Origin: Doris montereyensis
Lineage: Eukaryota; Mollusca; Gastropoda; Nudibranchia; Dorididae
Direction of reading: 5' to 3'
Length of the DNA: 64,000 bases
NCBI GenBank assembly: GCA_037039925.1
Contig: JAXRKP010000440.1
Coordinates: 160,001-224,000, forward strand
Below, in pieces: positions 1 through 19,400 of the stretch. Both the position numbers and the translations under genes were made by a program. Every line of letters begins with the position of its first letter. The stretch's first letter is position 1. The notes under the pieces are model-generated. The model worked only from the letters and a program-made list of their open reading frames with translations, searched no databases and was not told the origin of the DNA.

Positions 1-327
1 AAAGACTATATCCTTTTCCAGAATGCTTCATTACTTACAATAAATATAAGAGAAGGTTTATTTATAAACAGTTGGGTTCAGATTGGTGGACACTGAAGCT
101 TTAGGAAGAATTGATTTAAATTACTGATCCTTCTCTTTTTATTATTTTGTCTCTGTGCAAGTATTTACTAAGCAGGGACTAAAATGTCTTGGCATAAGAT
201 GAATTTTTAACTAGAATATTATACAGCTTTCTTTCCTGTTTTTCTAACATGTGCCAGTATCATCAAGGTGACTGATCTTGCATGCAATATATCTAAAAAT
301 ACTCTTAAAACCAATGGCACAACCAAC

Positions 328-8189
<7,862 letters not shown>

Positions 8190-8377
8190 GTTGAGTTTTA
8201 TAGGATCTGTTTTAACGGAAGAGTTAGTGCTGAAATTAAAGAAAGGATTGATTTAGGAAGGAACAGATCGACCTAAAGAATTGACTTCGCTTTTAAAACC
8301 ATGCATTTGTTCATCTTTGATGAGCATTTAAAAATGTATGAAGGATGATTGAAGCAAGCTTGATGGAATGAAACATA

Positions 8378-9278
8378 CAGTCCAACCTGTCTATAACGAT
8401 CATCAATGATCATAGACCAATGTGGTCATTATGGACAGGTAGTCGTTCTGGGCAGGTTATAATGTGAGTGGATAGAATTCGTCTACTATAAAATAAAACA
8501 AATATCCTTCTAACTTGATGGAGAATGTGTATCAGTCCACATTTTATAACCATCTTTTGGGAGATAAGATGACCATATAAGGCAATATTACTACTACATG
8601 TTCAAAATGATAAGCGAGATTGTGTCTCAATCAAGCAGACATAGATATGTGCAAAGCATGCAGACAGCTATGCAAGACAGTTACTTAATCAACTGTTTTT
8701 TTCAATGCAGACACAGTGATTGTCAATACCAGTGACAGCATATAGAAAACAATGTAAGCCGGTCCTTTGTTTTCGTTATATGAAAGCTTCAAAAGCCGCT
8801 CTAGTCAGTGGTCAACGGTAGGATTGCAAACAAATGGAGTGGGAGCACTTTGCTCACATTATAGGTAACACAATCCATTCATATCACACGTCTTTGTACA
8901 AAAGTGTCTGGAAGGCTAGACACTGTGACAAGATGTGAAGTCGAGAACATTCAACTGGTTGTCTCGCTTTGATGACCTAAGCTTCAATTGTCTTGAGACA
9001 CTAACTGATAATGGTAATGATTGGCTATGACCCAACAGCACAAGTGTCGATGTAGTAGTGAAGTGGATGGAGCCAATAATGTAAGGCTGTACCTAATGGT
9101 TGTTATGGACAGGTTATGATGGTGATTGGTTGGTCAAATTAGGTGGCAGCGGTCGCGTTGGACATGTGGTCGCTATGGAGAAGACAAATTATAGAAAAAA
9201 CGCAAGGGAGTTGATTGCCGGTGGTCATTAAGGCAGGTGGTCGTTCTAGACAGGTGGTCGTTAGGCCAGGTTGGACTG
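8378..9278. mobile_element. TA-flanked TIR DNA transposon (MITE-like), 901 bp
   Basis: The left end is CAGTCCAACCTGTCTATAACG and the right end is the inverse, ending GGCCAGGTTGGACTG. Both are bordered by TA, the target duplication of Tc1/mariner/pogo elements. Several GGTCGTTATGGACAGGT-like subterminal motifs occur inside near both ends. No transposase ORF is visible, so it is non-autonomous. It lies just upstream of DNAI7 exon 1, between the two divergent genes. Confidence 0.85.
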
Positions 9279-9479
9279 TATTTGAATCAGCTGAAAACAC
9301 AGAAAAAGTGTTCCTGATTCATCAATACAGTGGTATGATAGGATACATACGGTACAAATACCTTTTTATTGTTCCCTTTGTCTTATATATCATCTTTGCC
9401 CTCTCATTCGTTTTCTCTTTTCCTCCCTCTCCTTCTTCTTTACCAAAGTCTTTTTCTTTGTTTATTTTGAGTTAAATAA

Positions 9480-9840
9480 AGAGAAAGATGGATTTATAGT
9501 CTGTACCCCTGCACAAGTGCAGGCTCACCGACTGTATATCATTTATCCCCCAGCAGGGCATTTCTTTCAAAGTCTTCTCAACTCCCAAGGGAGCATACAG
9601 TACAAAGCCTGTTAGGCTTTCCGTACTGATACTCTGATACTTGATCAGAACTTTCTCTAACTATAGCTGAGTACTCATTCAAACATGAGTCAAGTAAGGA
9701 AAGTAGAGTGAAGTACCTTTCCTAAGAGTACAGCGTGGTGAAAAAAAACTCCACCTGTGCCAGCCATGGGGTTTGAACCAGTGTCGTTTTGATTACCAGC
9801 ACACAGCTCACCAGCTCAAACAAATGCTTATCTCATTGCA
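9480..9840 (-). mobile_element. SINE-like repeat, family 2, copy 1
   Basis: On the minus strand, sequence near 9,770-9,835 resembles a tRNA head: GAGCTGGTGAGC as A box and TGGTTCAAACCCC as B box. The body to its left is shared with 11,900-12,150, including the stretch around 'cacaagtgcagg' and 'tcttctcaactcc' and the AAAGTC-rich spacing. The two copies are in the same orientation and clearly diverged. Confidence 0.65.
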
Positions 9841-10799
9841 AGCCCATGCATTATAGATCAAACAAAATATATGTTTCTTCATCATTGTCAGTGCTTTGTA
9901 CTTTCCATTTTCACCCTAATCTTTGTTACTTTTAATTTTTATATTTTGCCATCTTCGTTTTACACTGTTGCACTTTTCTCTCTTGAATTTACATCATTGA
10001 ACTATTGATCAACATTGAGTTTGAATTAAATGTGAAATTCCCAATCAAATTGATTTTGGAGAAATTTGCTAGCTGATTTTCCTAATCCCTAATTGTGAAG
10101 TTTTCAAGGTTTTAGAGTCTGAGGTTGTATTATGTTCTATTCAGGTAAAGTCAAATGTAAAGAGAAAATATAAAATATGATTGAAACATGTTAAATAAGA
10201 GAGTTAAGATATTTATTAGTAGAAGAAAACACTCATAAATTAGTTTGTTTGAAAGACATGATTAATAGTATATCAAAGGAATCTATGTGCATGTCCATGA
10301 TTTTAAAAGGTTATCACTCCCAATATCATTATTTCATACCCAATCTTTAGTGCTTTTTCTTCATTTGCCATTTTATGAGAAAAAATAATAACTGCCTTTT
10401 TCATGTGGAAATTCTTTGTTAACACCTCGAAGTGTGTGGGGATAAATATCTTGTATATGTATATGGAAGTTTGTGTGTCTAGATATTTGTTTATCTATAT
10501 ATAGTTGGAAATATACACATACATACATTTATTAATACTGTCTGTAATTCTATGAATACATGCTTACTATAACATCATTTCTGTTTTATGTGAAATAGTA
10601 CTGTTTTCGTTCTTCATAGCCTTAGTTTGTGTTCATATTATTAAATAGATGTATAAATTATTGGAGTTTTTGTTACAGATGATTACGGTTACATGTTTAT
10701 AATAGGATAGAGATGTGTAAAATTCCTAATCAAAAGATTTAAAAAAAATGAAAGCACTCAAAACATAAAAAAAGATTATATAGGGAATATCTAAAATAA

Positions 10800-10878
10800 G
10801 CCATCTGGTCTTGATTGGCATAGTGATAAGAATGGTGGTACATGATAAGAGGTACTATGGGTCGATTCCCATCAGTGT
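10800..10878 (+). mobile_element. tRNA-like SINE head fragment
   Basis: TTGGCATAGTGATAAG resembles an A box, and GGTCGATTCCCA, about 40 bases downstream, resembles a B box. No convincing cloverleaf stems close around them, so a decayed SINE head or pseudo-tRNA is more likely than a tRNA gene. Confidence 0.4.
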
Positions 10879-11723
10879 TTATTAATTTCATAGTTCTCAT
10901 TTAAGATTCATTCAGGCAATTTTGCATAATGTGCATAAACTTCATAAAGACAGAAGTGAAAAAAAACAAAAGAAACATGTTAAAACAACTTCCATGAAAT
11001 CTTATTTTGTTCATATTCCAATCTACGATAGGACTTCCATGATCAGAGTATCGATTTTTTTCTTCTGGTGATTCAATATAAAGTAACAATAATACTTATC
11101 AAACCATCTTTACATATTTTTCTGGAACTCGATTTTCAGGACCTGGAGCTTGAGAGGGATGCTGACATAATATTAATAACTTTGATATTTGGTGAACAAG
11201 TAATACTGAAAAAAAAAAAATCAGTAACATGGGTAGACTGCTGTTTAATTGGGAATTCCTCTGTTTAAGACTATTCAACAACCACTGCAAGAGTGATTAC
11301 AAGTTATAGGTCTAGACAAAAACGTCACTACTATCGGACTGCAGACGTCACTTCATTCCCAACTTTGATTTACAAATAAACCTAGAACAAAATAAGCTTC
11401 AACCAAATGGAAAAGTTTGAAACAAGGTGTCACATACAGATCTTTAAAATTGCCGGAATCCAATTGATGTGAGGATCCAAACATTGAAACAGGTAGGAAG
11501 GAATAATAACTAACTGCCACCATAGATATCAATACCAAGTTGTGTATAGCAACGAGCCGGAAATAAGACTGCTGCTGCAGACTGCCGCTATGTCGCAAAA
11601 GGATGTCGACAGTCTCATCCGACAGAGTTCTTGGTCAATTTTATCATCTTCCTGGGTTTTATACTTAGTTTAGTTCATGTTATCGTTCTAGTTGTGTATA
11701 AGTTCTGACCGATATGCGTTTTT

Positions 11724-11828
<105 letters not shown>

Positions 11829-11894
11829 TAATATCACTGTCATCATCGTAAAGATATAAGTGTGGCATGACACGAACATTTAAAAACAAAAGAT

Positions 11895-12150
11895 GGATTT
11901 ATCTATAGTACCGTATGTATCCCCGTACAAGTGCAGGTTTACCTGCTGTAGATTATTTATCCACCAACAGGACATTTCATTCAGACGCCTTCTCAACTCC
12001 TGGGGAGCATACAATACACACGCCCGCTAGAAGGTCCGTACTAACACTATGACAAGACATTTCTCAACCTATGTCTGGGTATTCATTCACGCCTGTGCCA
12101 GTCATTGGATTTGAACAGGTGCCGTTCTGATGAGAAGCTTGCAACACTAC
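11895..12150 (-). mobile_element. SINE-like repeat, family 2, copy 2
   Basis: Second copy of the family seen at 9,480-9,840. Shared landmarks are a 'gtacaagtgcagg' stretch, 'ccttctcaactcc', 'ggagcatacaatac' and the 'gtgccagtcattggatttgaa' tRNA-head segment. It is separated from copy 1 by about 2 kb that includes the CT microsatellite. Confidence 0.65.
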
Positions 12151-12244
12151 GGTTCAGCTACAACGGCTATGTTAACATAGATCTAGATCTAGATCTGGTT
12201 ACAGAGTTTATGTTATACAGTTGTATTAAAAACAAATATTTTTA

Positions 12245-12310
12245 TGTGTGTGTGTGTGTGTGTGTGTGTGTGGTTGGGGGTCGGGGTTGGGGTGAGGTGG
12301 GGGGGGGCTT
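12245..12310. repeat. (GT)n microsatellite followed by G-rich tract
   Basis: A GT run (12,246-12,271) passes directly into a G-rich tract with an uninterrupted run of nine or so G near 12,299-12,307. It lies just upstream of the NAT10 5' region. Confidence 0.9.
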
Positions 12311-12509
12311 GAAATCACACTTGAGAGAAGATTTTCTTACATAAAGGAAAACGTAACGTTCACTATTTTCAACAGTGATCCTACTTTGCTAGAGTCACAT
12401 GTCTTTTTTGTACCCTTCTCCAAAAAACTCATGAAATCAATTTTCTTTGTGAAGCCTCCCCCCTCTCCACCCAAATTTTCTCGATCATGTTTTAAAGTGG
12501 ACAGTATGC

Positions 12510-12670
12510 GGGAGAGGAGTAGGCAAGATGGATCTTTCTTCTTTCCTTTCACTATTTTCCATGTCTTTCATCTTGCTGCTTCCTATCAATTCTCCTGAGA
12601 TCGTCCAACATGGTGGATATGGTAAATTCCAATGAACCAAACAAGACAAGCAAGCCCAAACTTGTTGCCT
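12510..12670 (+). repeat. Dispersed repeat 'R170', copy 1
   Basis: Shares 'cttctttcctttcact', 'gctgcttcctatcaattctc', 'ctgagatcgtcca' and 'atggtggatatggtaaattcc' with copies at 21.19, 24.99 and 34.93 kb. Divergence is substantial but the order of blocks is the same in all four. No coding capacity or terminal repeats are evident. Confidence 0.75.
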
Positions 12671-12839
12671 AATGATTAGATGTAGCGACGGATCACCGTT
12701 TCGTGCGTATTAGTATACAAAAGTATTGATCGTAGCCACGTACAACTGGCAACTCAAAATATAGATTAAAAATTCAGATTAAACGAACAAAGAAAATGAT
12801 TTGTGTCGGAAAGCATGCACACATCGCATTCGCCAGCCT

Positions 12840-12940
12840 TGTGTTGTGGAGCTGTTCTACGGGCTATGTTATCGCACTACTGTCAGCTGTTAACAATTAA
12901 ACGAGAAGTGAATGCGTCTTAAAAAAGTTTTCTGAGTCTG
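12840..12940 (+). promoter_or_regulatory. Possible NAT10 non-coding first exon / 5' UTR
   Basis: The coding exon starts after an AG acceptor at 13,490-13,491, only five bases before the ATG, so a non-coding exon must lie upstream. A good candidate donor is GAGTCTG followed by GTATGT at 12,941. The preceding 100 bases are less AT-rich than their surroundings and contain no long ORF. No TATA box is evident. The transcription start is inferred, not seen. Confidence 0.4.
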
Positions 12941-13496
12941 GTATGTTTTTAAATTTCTTGTGTCAAATATTTATCTTGTACTAGATCTATTAGATAATTT
13001 TATTGAGTATTAATGTAGATCTATCTTGCTTTTATTTTTATTCAGGAGGAGACCCGAGACCCCCTGAACACCCCTTATTTTCACTTCATTTCCATTTAAA
13101 AAGTTAGCGATGGTATTCCTGTTTGGCCAACCGTTCCTCGTGTCATAGAGACATCAATTGTTAAGGAGTACCAATCTTTCTTTATTTTTTTCAGTATTTT
13201 TATTTTTTCCTTTTATTTCTCAATTCAATGATTCAGTATATAAAAACGTTTACTGGTGATATATTGAATTGTTTACTTCAGCATTCTAGATTTGTGGTAT
13301 ATCTCACATCGGCCTTAAGGAATTGTTGTCCGTTTGAAACAAATTCAATAAATTGTTTATAAATATTATGTACTATGCATAATTTTAAGTTAAATTATTA
13401 TTTTGATGGTATGTTTGCTTAAATTACATTTGGTCTTTTAAATGATGCTATCAACTCGTTAGTTCTTTTTGTGCCTTACTTTTTCACTCAGGAAAA

Positions 13497-16400
13497 ATGG
13501 TTCGTAAGAAGATTGACAATCGCATCCAGCGTCATGATAGAAAATGGAGTCACTAAGAGACATCGCTCCTTATTTGTTATTGTTGGTGATCAAGGCAAGG
13601 ATCAGGTGAACAAGTTTGTTTTTAAGATATATTGATCTAGATCTAGCTATTTCAAGTTAGTTAATGGATTTTACAATTCTTTACACAAAATTTGTTTTTG
13701 AAGCCTTTGACTTTTCACTCACCCTTTGGGGGGGGGACACTAGGCCTGGGCAAGACTCACTTTTTATTACATGTTCACCCACTATTTGAGGGGACACTAG
13801 CCTGGGCAAGACTCACTTTTTATTACATGTTTATACCAAGTACCGTTTTCTCTGGTCGTGAGTACTTGCTCTCTTGCTTTGTTGAATACCATGAGACTGC
13901 CTCATCCTGTGCCCCAACTCATCACTGTCATGTCTGCTAATGTGTCTCACTACTAGCGTTACTGCCTCTCAGTCTGGTCTCAGCAAAGTAGTTACAGTGA
14001 AGGTTGGCATCAAGACATGAGTTTGCATTCATCATCTCTGCTCTTGAGACTGGTCAGGCTTGAATACTACGCCTCAAAGTCTTGTTTTTCGTTGAGTATC
14101 GAGTAATGGTTCGAGTAGAGCCTAGGGTACGTACGAGACTGAGAAAGATAGAAAGAGCAAGAGAGACGGAGACACAAGACCAAGAGAAAGAGGTACAGAC
14201 ACACACACACACACACACACAAGACCAAGAGAGAGAAAATGGGGAATGTATGTTCTCATCCACCAAATTAATCGATAATTTTTCAAAACCAGGGGGAAAA
14301 TAAATGTCAAATTATAACAAAAGATATTACTATTAGGTGTGATAATTTGTATATACAGTGGAACACGTTTAAACCGAAAGTGACGGGACCGTTCAATGTA
14401 TTTCGTTTTAGAGGTCTTTTCGGTTTAGCACTAGTCCCTCGGAAATGACGTTCGATAAAGGGAAGTAATAATGTATTAAACATTTCTAGAGTTGTCTCCC
14501 TTGCCGTCATGCTGCACGGCGTGGCCTGCTGTGGACCCTATGATGCACGGTTGTCTTCATTTATGTTTAGTTGTTTTTTGTTGTTTTTTTTTTCAATTTT
14601 ATTTCAGAAAAACAAACAATAAAGACGATGTTTAATAACAGAATGATTATTATGCTCTGAAAAAATCCTTGATAGATGTTTGTCTAGTGCTGTTAAGTGT
14701 TACGTTATCCACAAAATCTCTTACTGAATCAAGCATCAGCATATAATTCTCAGATTCAGCCTGGTTCTCTAGAAACTACTGAATAATATCCAACGCATCT
14801 CGTGTTTGCGCTGCACTTGGTGGTGGTGGTGGGGCATTGGAGACAGACTCCTCAGGCTCGTCTGTTTCAGCCAACTGTGCCGATTCAGATTGATTGATCG
14901 AGTCAACAATTTCTTCAATTGTGAGCTCTCCCGTCGTTGCTAAGTCTTCATCGATATGAAGATAAGCATTAGCTGTTGTATCCAATGGTATCAAGTCTTG
15001 GAGTCGACTGAAGAAATTACAATTGTCAACACGCACGGTGTACACTCGCATACACACCGCTTACACACATTCGTGATGGAATGCCGTCGCGTGTGGCCGT
15101 AATCAGTGACAGTGCAGTGAACCAGCCTATGACGATCACTGGTCGGTACCACACGGATAATTTGCCTCTCACGCACTGTGCAGCAGCCATTGACCGTAGC
15201 ATTACGCCACCCATCTCCCCCCCCCCACCTCTCTCTCTTGCGTGTGATTGTACACATGTATAGTGTATAGCCTAGGAATTGTAGCCTTCTTGGATGTCTT
15301 AAACCAGCACGGCAAAGATGTATGTTGACTTTTTGGACCACAACTCAGTGAATTTTCATTTCGGTTTAGCGGTAGGGCCATTTCGGTTTAGCGCTATTTA
15401 TTTAACAAAGACAAAGAGAAGAAAAGATCGGGGATTCCAAATCTTTTGGTTTAACCGTTTTCGGTTTAAACGTGTTCCACTGTATTATTACAAGATCTAT
15501 TTGTTTTTAACTGGGATCATGCTGAGGACCATCATTCATCATCAAACAAATAAACACTGTTTATTTGTCATAGACTTGGTTACTGTAATAACTATGAGGC
15601 GTTTAGCTCCTCCTGCCAATCTGTCTCGTGATGCATTGTGCGATATTCCAGATCGGTGGTTACTCTTTTGCGTGGCTGTTTTTTTACTAGTGCTATTCAT
15701 TGTATAGTGACAGCAGAAGACGTACACACTGACTTTAACATTTAAATGTTCTCTTTCTAAACGTGTTAATCAACATATATGACTAGATTTATTTAGATAC
15801 ATCATAAAATTGTGGGGAATTATTTGCTATGGCACCTTCGACATCTTATGTGTGTCATTTCACAACTTATTCTTGCCAGTGCCAGCCAGGAGAGCAGAAC
15901 GCTAGATCTGCTTATTCTTTTAAAAGTGCTTGCATTTTTCACCCTTTTGAACTTTTTAGAAATCTAGATTGCTCAAGTCTGACTATCTTGTGTTGCCATA
16001 TATATATATTATCTAATTAATAATTGAGGTTTTTACATTACTCTTGTAAAAAATATGTTATACCTCCGTGTCTAAATCTATTTATATTAGCTTCTAGTTC
16101 TGAATGAAGAGGTTCTCCTGTCCAACGAACGAGTTGAAAGAAATTGTACACAGGGAAAAAAGAATAAATTTGAACTTGTAGTAAGGTTGAGACATTTAAT
16201 AATTTGTTAGAGAATTTTAAAATTGAAAATAGACTTCACAAAATGTAAAACTACAGGGCGTTTAGCTCGTTTCAGGTATTTCCAAGATTGGCCGTGGTAA
16301 CACTTAACTTTTAAGTCAAGGAAAAATCCTATAATACTTTCGCATAGAATGTGAGACCGTATATCAATCTAAACTCAGTTCAAACAAAGAAAATAGATAA

Positions 16401-19400
16401 TATCTAGACTTATATCTTATTAAGCGCCAGCCAATAAGTTATAAAAATAGGAACATGTAGAATTATTTCTAGTTTGTGTTATTATCATTACCGGTGGTCA
16501 CCCTGTTCCTTCTTCTTCTTCTCTTTTATTATAATAATCATTACCACAAATGTTGGCATTGTTATTTACAGTATTAGAATGATTATTAACAATAGTATAA
16601 ATGGTAGCTGTAGGTATACTGTTTTTGTTTTAACATTATTATTTATGAATAATGACTCGGGTACTCACTGCCCTTGTATTTTACTATAATTAGAAGGGCT
16701 TCAGACTCCACACAAAAGAATTACCACCGATCTGTTTCTGAAACAGGCAGATAATTTTGCGTGCTAAACACCCCATTCACTTTTGGCTGAGGTGGCAGAA
16801 AATCGTATAAATAAATTGCAGCACGTTTAATTAAAAAGACTGACCACATCACACTGGCTGACCAAACAAAAAGACTGACCACATCACTGAAAGAATTACA
16901 CTAGCTGCCAGTGAAATATATCTTATCAGATATAAGATTGCGACATTGATCTATCAATGTCTTCATGATCCATGCTTTCCTGTTTACCTTAGAGAGTTCA
17001 TTTTTATTGAGTGTCAGTTAGACAACTCCGATCCAGTATCTCTGTGGTACCCCTTCTTCAACCAAAAACAAGTCTGAAATCATGCAGGGACATAGCATTT
17101 TCATACTATGGTCCAATGCTGTGGAATGGTCTGCCTGATAGTCTTAAAAAAATGAACTCTTTAAACTCATTCAAGTCTTCCTCAAAACTTATATTTTTAA
17201 TGAATGCTTTAAATAGTGCTTTCACACTGTATCCTATCACTCTTATTACAATACCTCTTTTAATGAAATTTTAAACCTCGTATGTCACTAATCAGTTCAC
17301 ATTTTTTTGTCATTTCTACTGTATTTTTCAATGTTCAAATATATTTATTGTCTTAAGTATGTAAAGTGACATGAGACTAATTAGACGTGAATGGCGCTAT
17401 ATAATAAATGCATATATTTTTTATTATCAATGATGAATAGTGCTGAGGTTAATTTATCATTAATGGTGAATAGTTCTGGCCTTTTATTTTTGTGTTGGTA
17501 AATTGTTGTGCAATTAAAATTTTAAGGACAGTAATAAAAACATTTTTGTGTTTGTCTGGTGGAAACTTCAAGGGAAAATTGTGTATGGCCATAATCATAA
17601 CAATATGAAAGAGGTCAAGTTCTCCTACCGGATTTTAAATAGAAATGTCACTTCTTTTTTATAAATGCTAGAAAACTAATTTTTAAGAACTTTTTCCCTG
17701 ACTGTAGGTCGTCATCTTACATCATATGTTAAGTAAGGCTTCTGTCAAAGCTCGACCCTCTGTGTTGTGGTGTTATAAGAAGGAGCTTGGTTTTTCAAGG
17801 TAAACTTAGACATATTCTGTTCTTAGAGCAGTTAATTTTGAGATGAATGGATTATATAATTAATATATTGTACTTGTCTAGAAGTTTGAGGTAACATAAT
17901 GATGTAGGATGTAACATATAATAATAATAATAAATCACTTCTGTAGCGCACTATGATTATGCTCTAAGGCACTATTTTTTGTACTCAAGCTAGCCAAAGA
18001 GGAAAATCTTTGCTTATCTTCTACATACTTTATATTATATCTAAGGGGGGAAATGGTGATGATAATTAATGCAAGCCTTCGAAACATTGTCCTAATTAGC
18101 TGGGGATCATTTCCGTTCAGAGAGGAAAAATTACATACAACAAATTTTGTTTCCTGGGATTTCTTCCTGGTTGTCTGAGTTTCCTATTGGAGAAGTTCCA
18201 CCGTAATTTCATGGTCAGAACTCAGTTGTAGGTATAAAAGAAATGTTTTTGGTCCAATTGAAATTTCTTTTCAACAATGATTGTGGTTGAATTGAAATTA
18301 TGCGATTCATGATGTGTTTAAAATAAGATTAAGAGAAGTAATCTGCAACTGGAAAACTTGAATTGAGGTAGTTTTTGTTTTATATAAAATGACTTTACTG
18401 ATCCAGTACCAAAAAAAAAAAAATTCATATATTTTTTGTGCTTTGAGAGCACATATGTACCTGAAGATAAGTAAATATGAAATTGTACTAAAAAGAAGGA
18501 TTATGACTTAAAGACAAAGTGAAGAATCCAGGAAGTAAAAAATACTGTCGAATAGAGTATAATTTGTGTGTTTTAAAAGCTTTTCCACACTCTTTCTACA
18601 GCCATCCGAAAAAGCGCATGAAAGAACTTCAGAAGAAGATTAAAAGTGGGAAGTTAAATGTTAGAGAGGACGACCCGTTTGAGCTATTTATATCAGCCAC
18701 AAATATCCGCTACACATACTATGCTGACACTCACAAAATTCTCGGAAACACATTTGGCATGTGCGTGTTACAGGTAGGAAGATTCTGAAACTTTTTTGAA
18801 ACACCTGTATATGTTTTTTAGATTAATGTTTTAAGATGGGTTTTTTGTTGTTGATTCTCATCCTGTGTTGAATGTTTCAAGCTTTAAAAATTCAAACAAA
18901 ACCTACCTTGTAATCTGATTAAAGAGAAACAGGAAATGAGGTTAAGTGACAGGTCTGTGGTGGTAATATTTTAAATTGAATGTCTACTGTTTTCTTGCAG
19001 GATTTTGAAGCATTGACTCCCAACCTGTTAGCAAGGACCATCGAGACTGTGGAGGGTGGAGGCATCATTGTGCTCCTATTAAGATCCATGTCTTCATTGA
19101 AACAGCTGTACACCATGTCCATGGTAACAGATCAGGAATTAATCATTCTTTTGAATTTATTTCTTACTATAGTTTTTCAGAATATGTTGCATCCTTGATC
19201 TAGTAAGAATCTCATAATTGTTCAAAGCTGGTGTATTGAAGGTGAAAAATCAAATGTCAAGAATTTAATAAAATTATGGCAAATTGTTTTCTTCATATAA
19301 AGCTACAAAAAGTCAGTTGTTGTAGGGAATATATTTTGCTTGAGTTTTGCGTATATTTGTTGTTGCTGAGTTATTGGGGTTAACTGCAGTCTTTTTCCAA

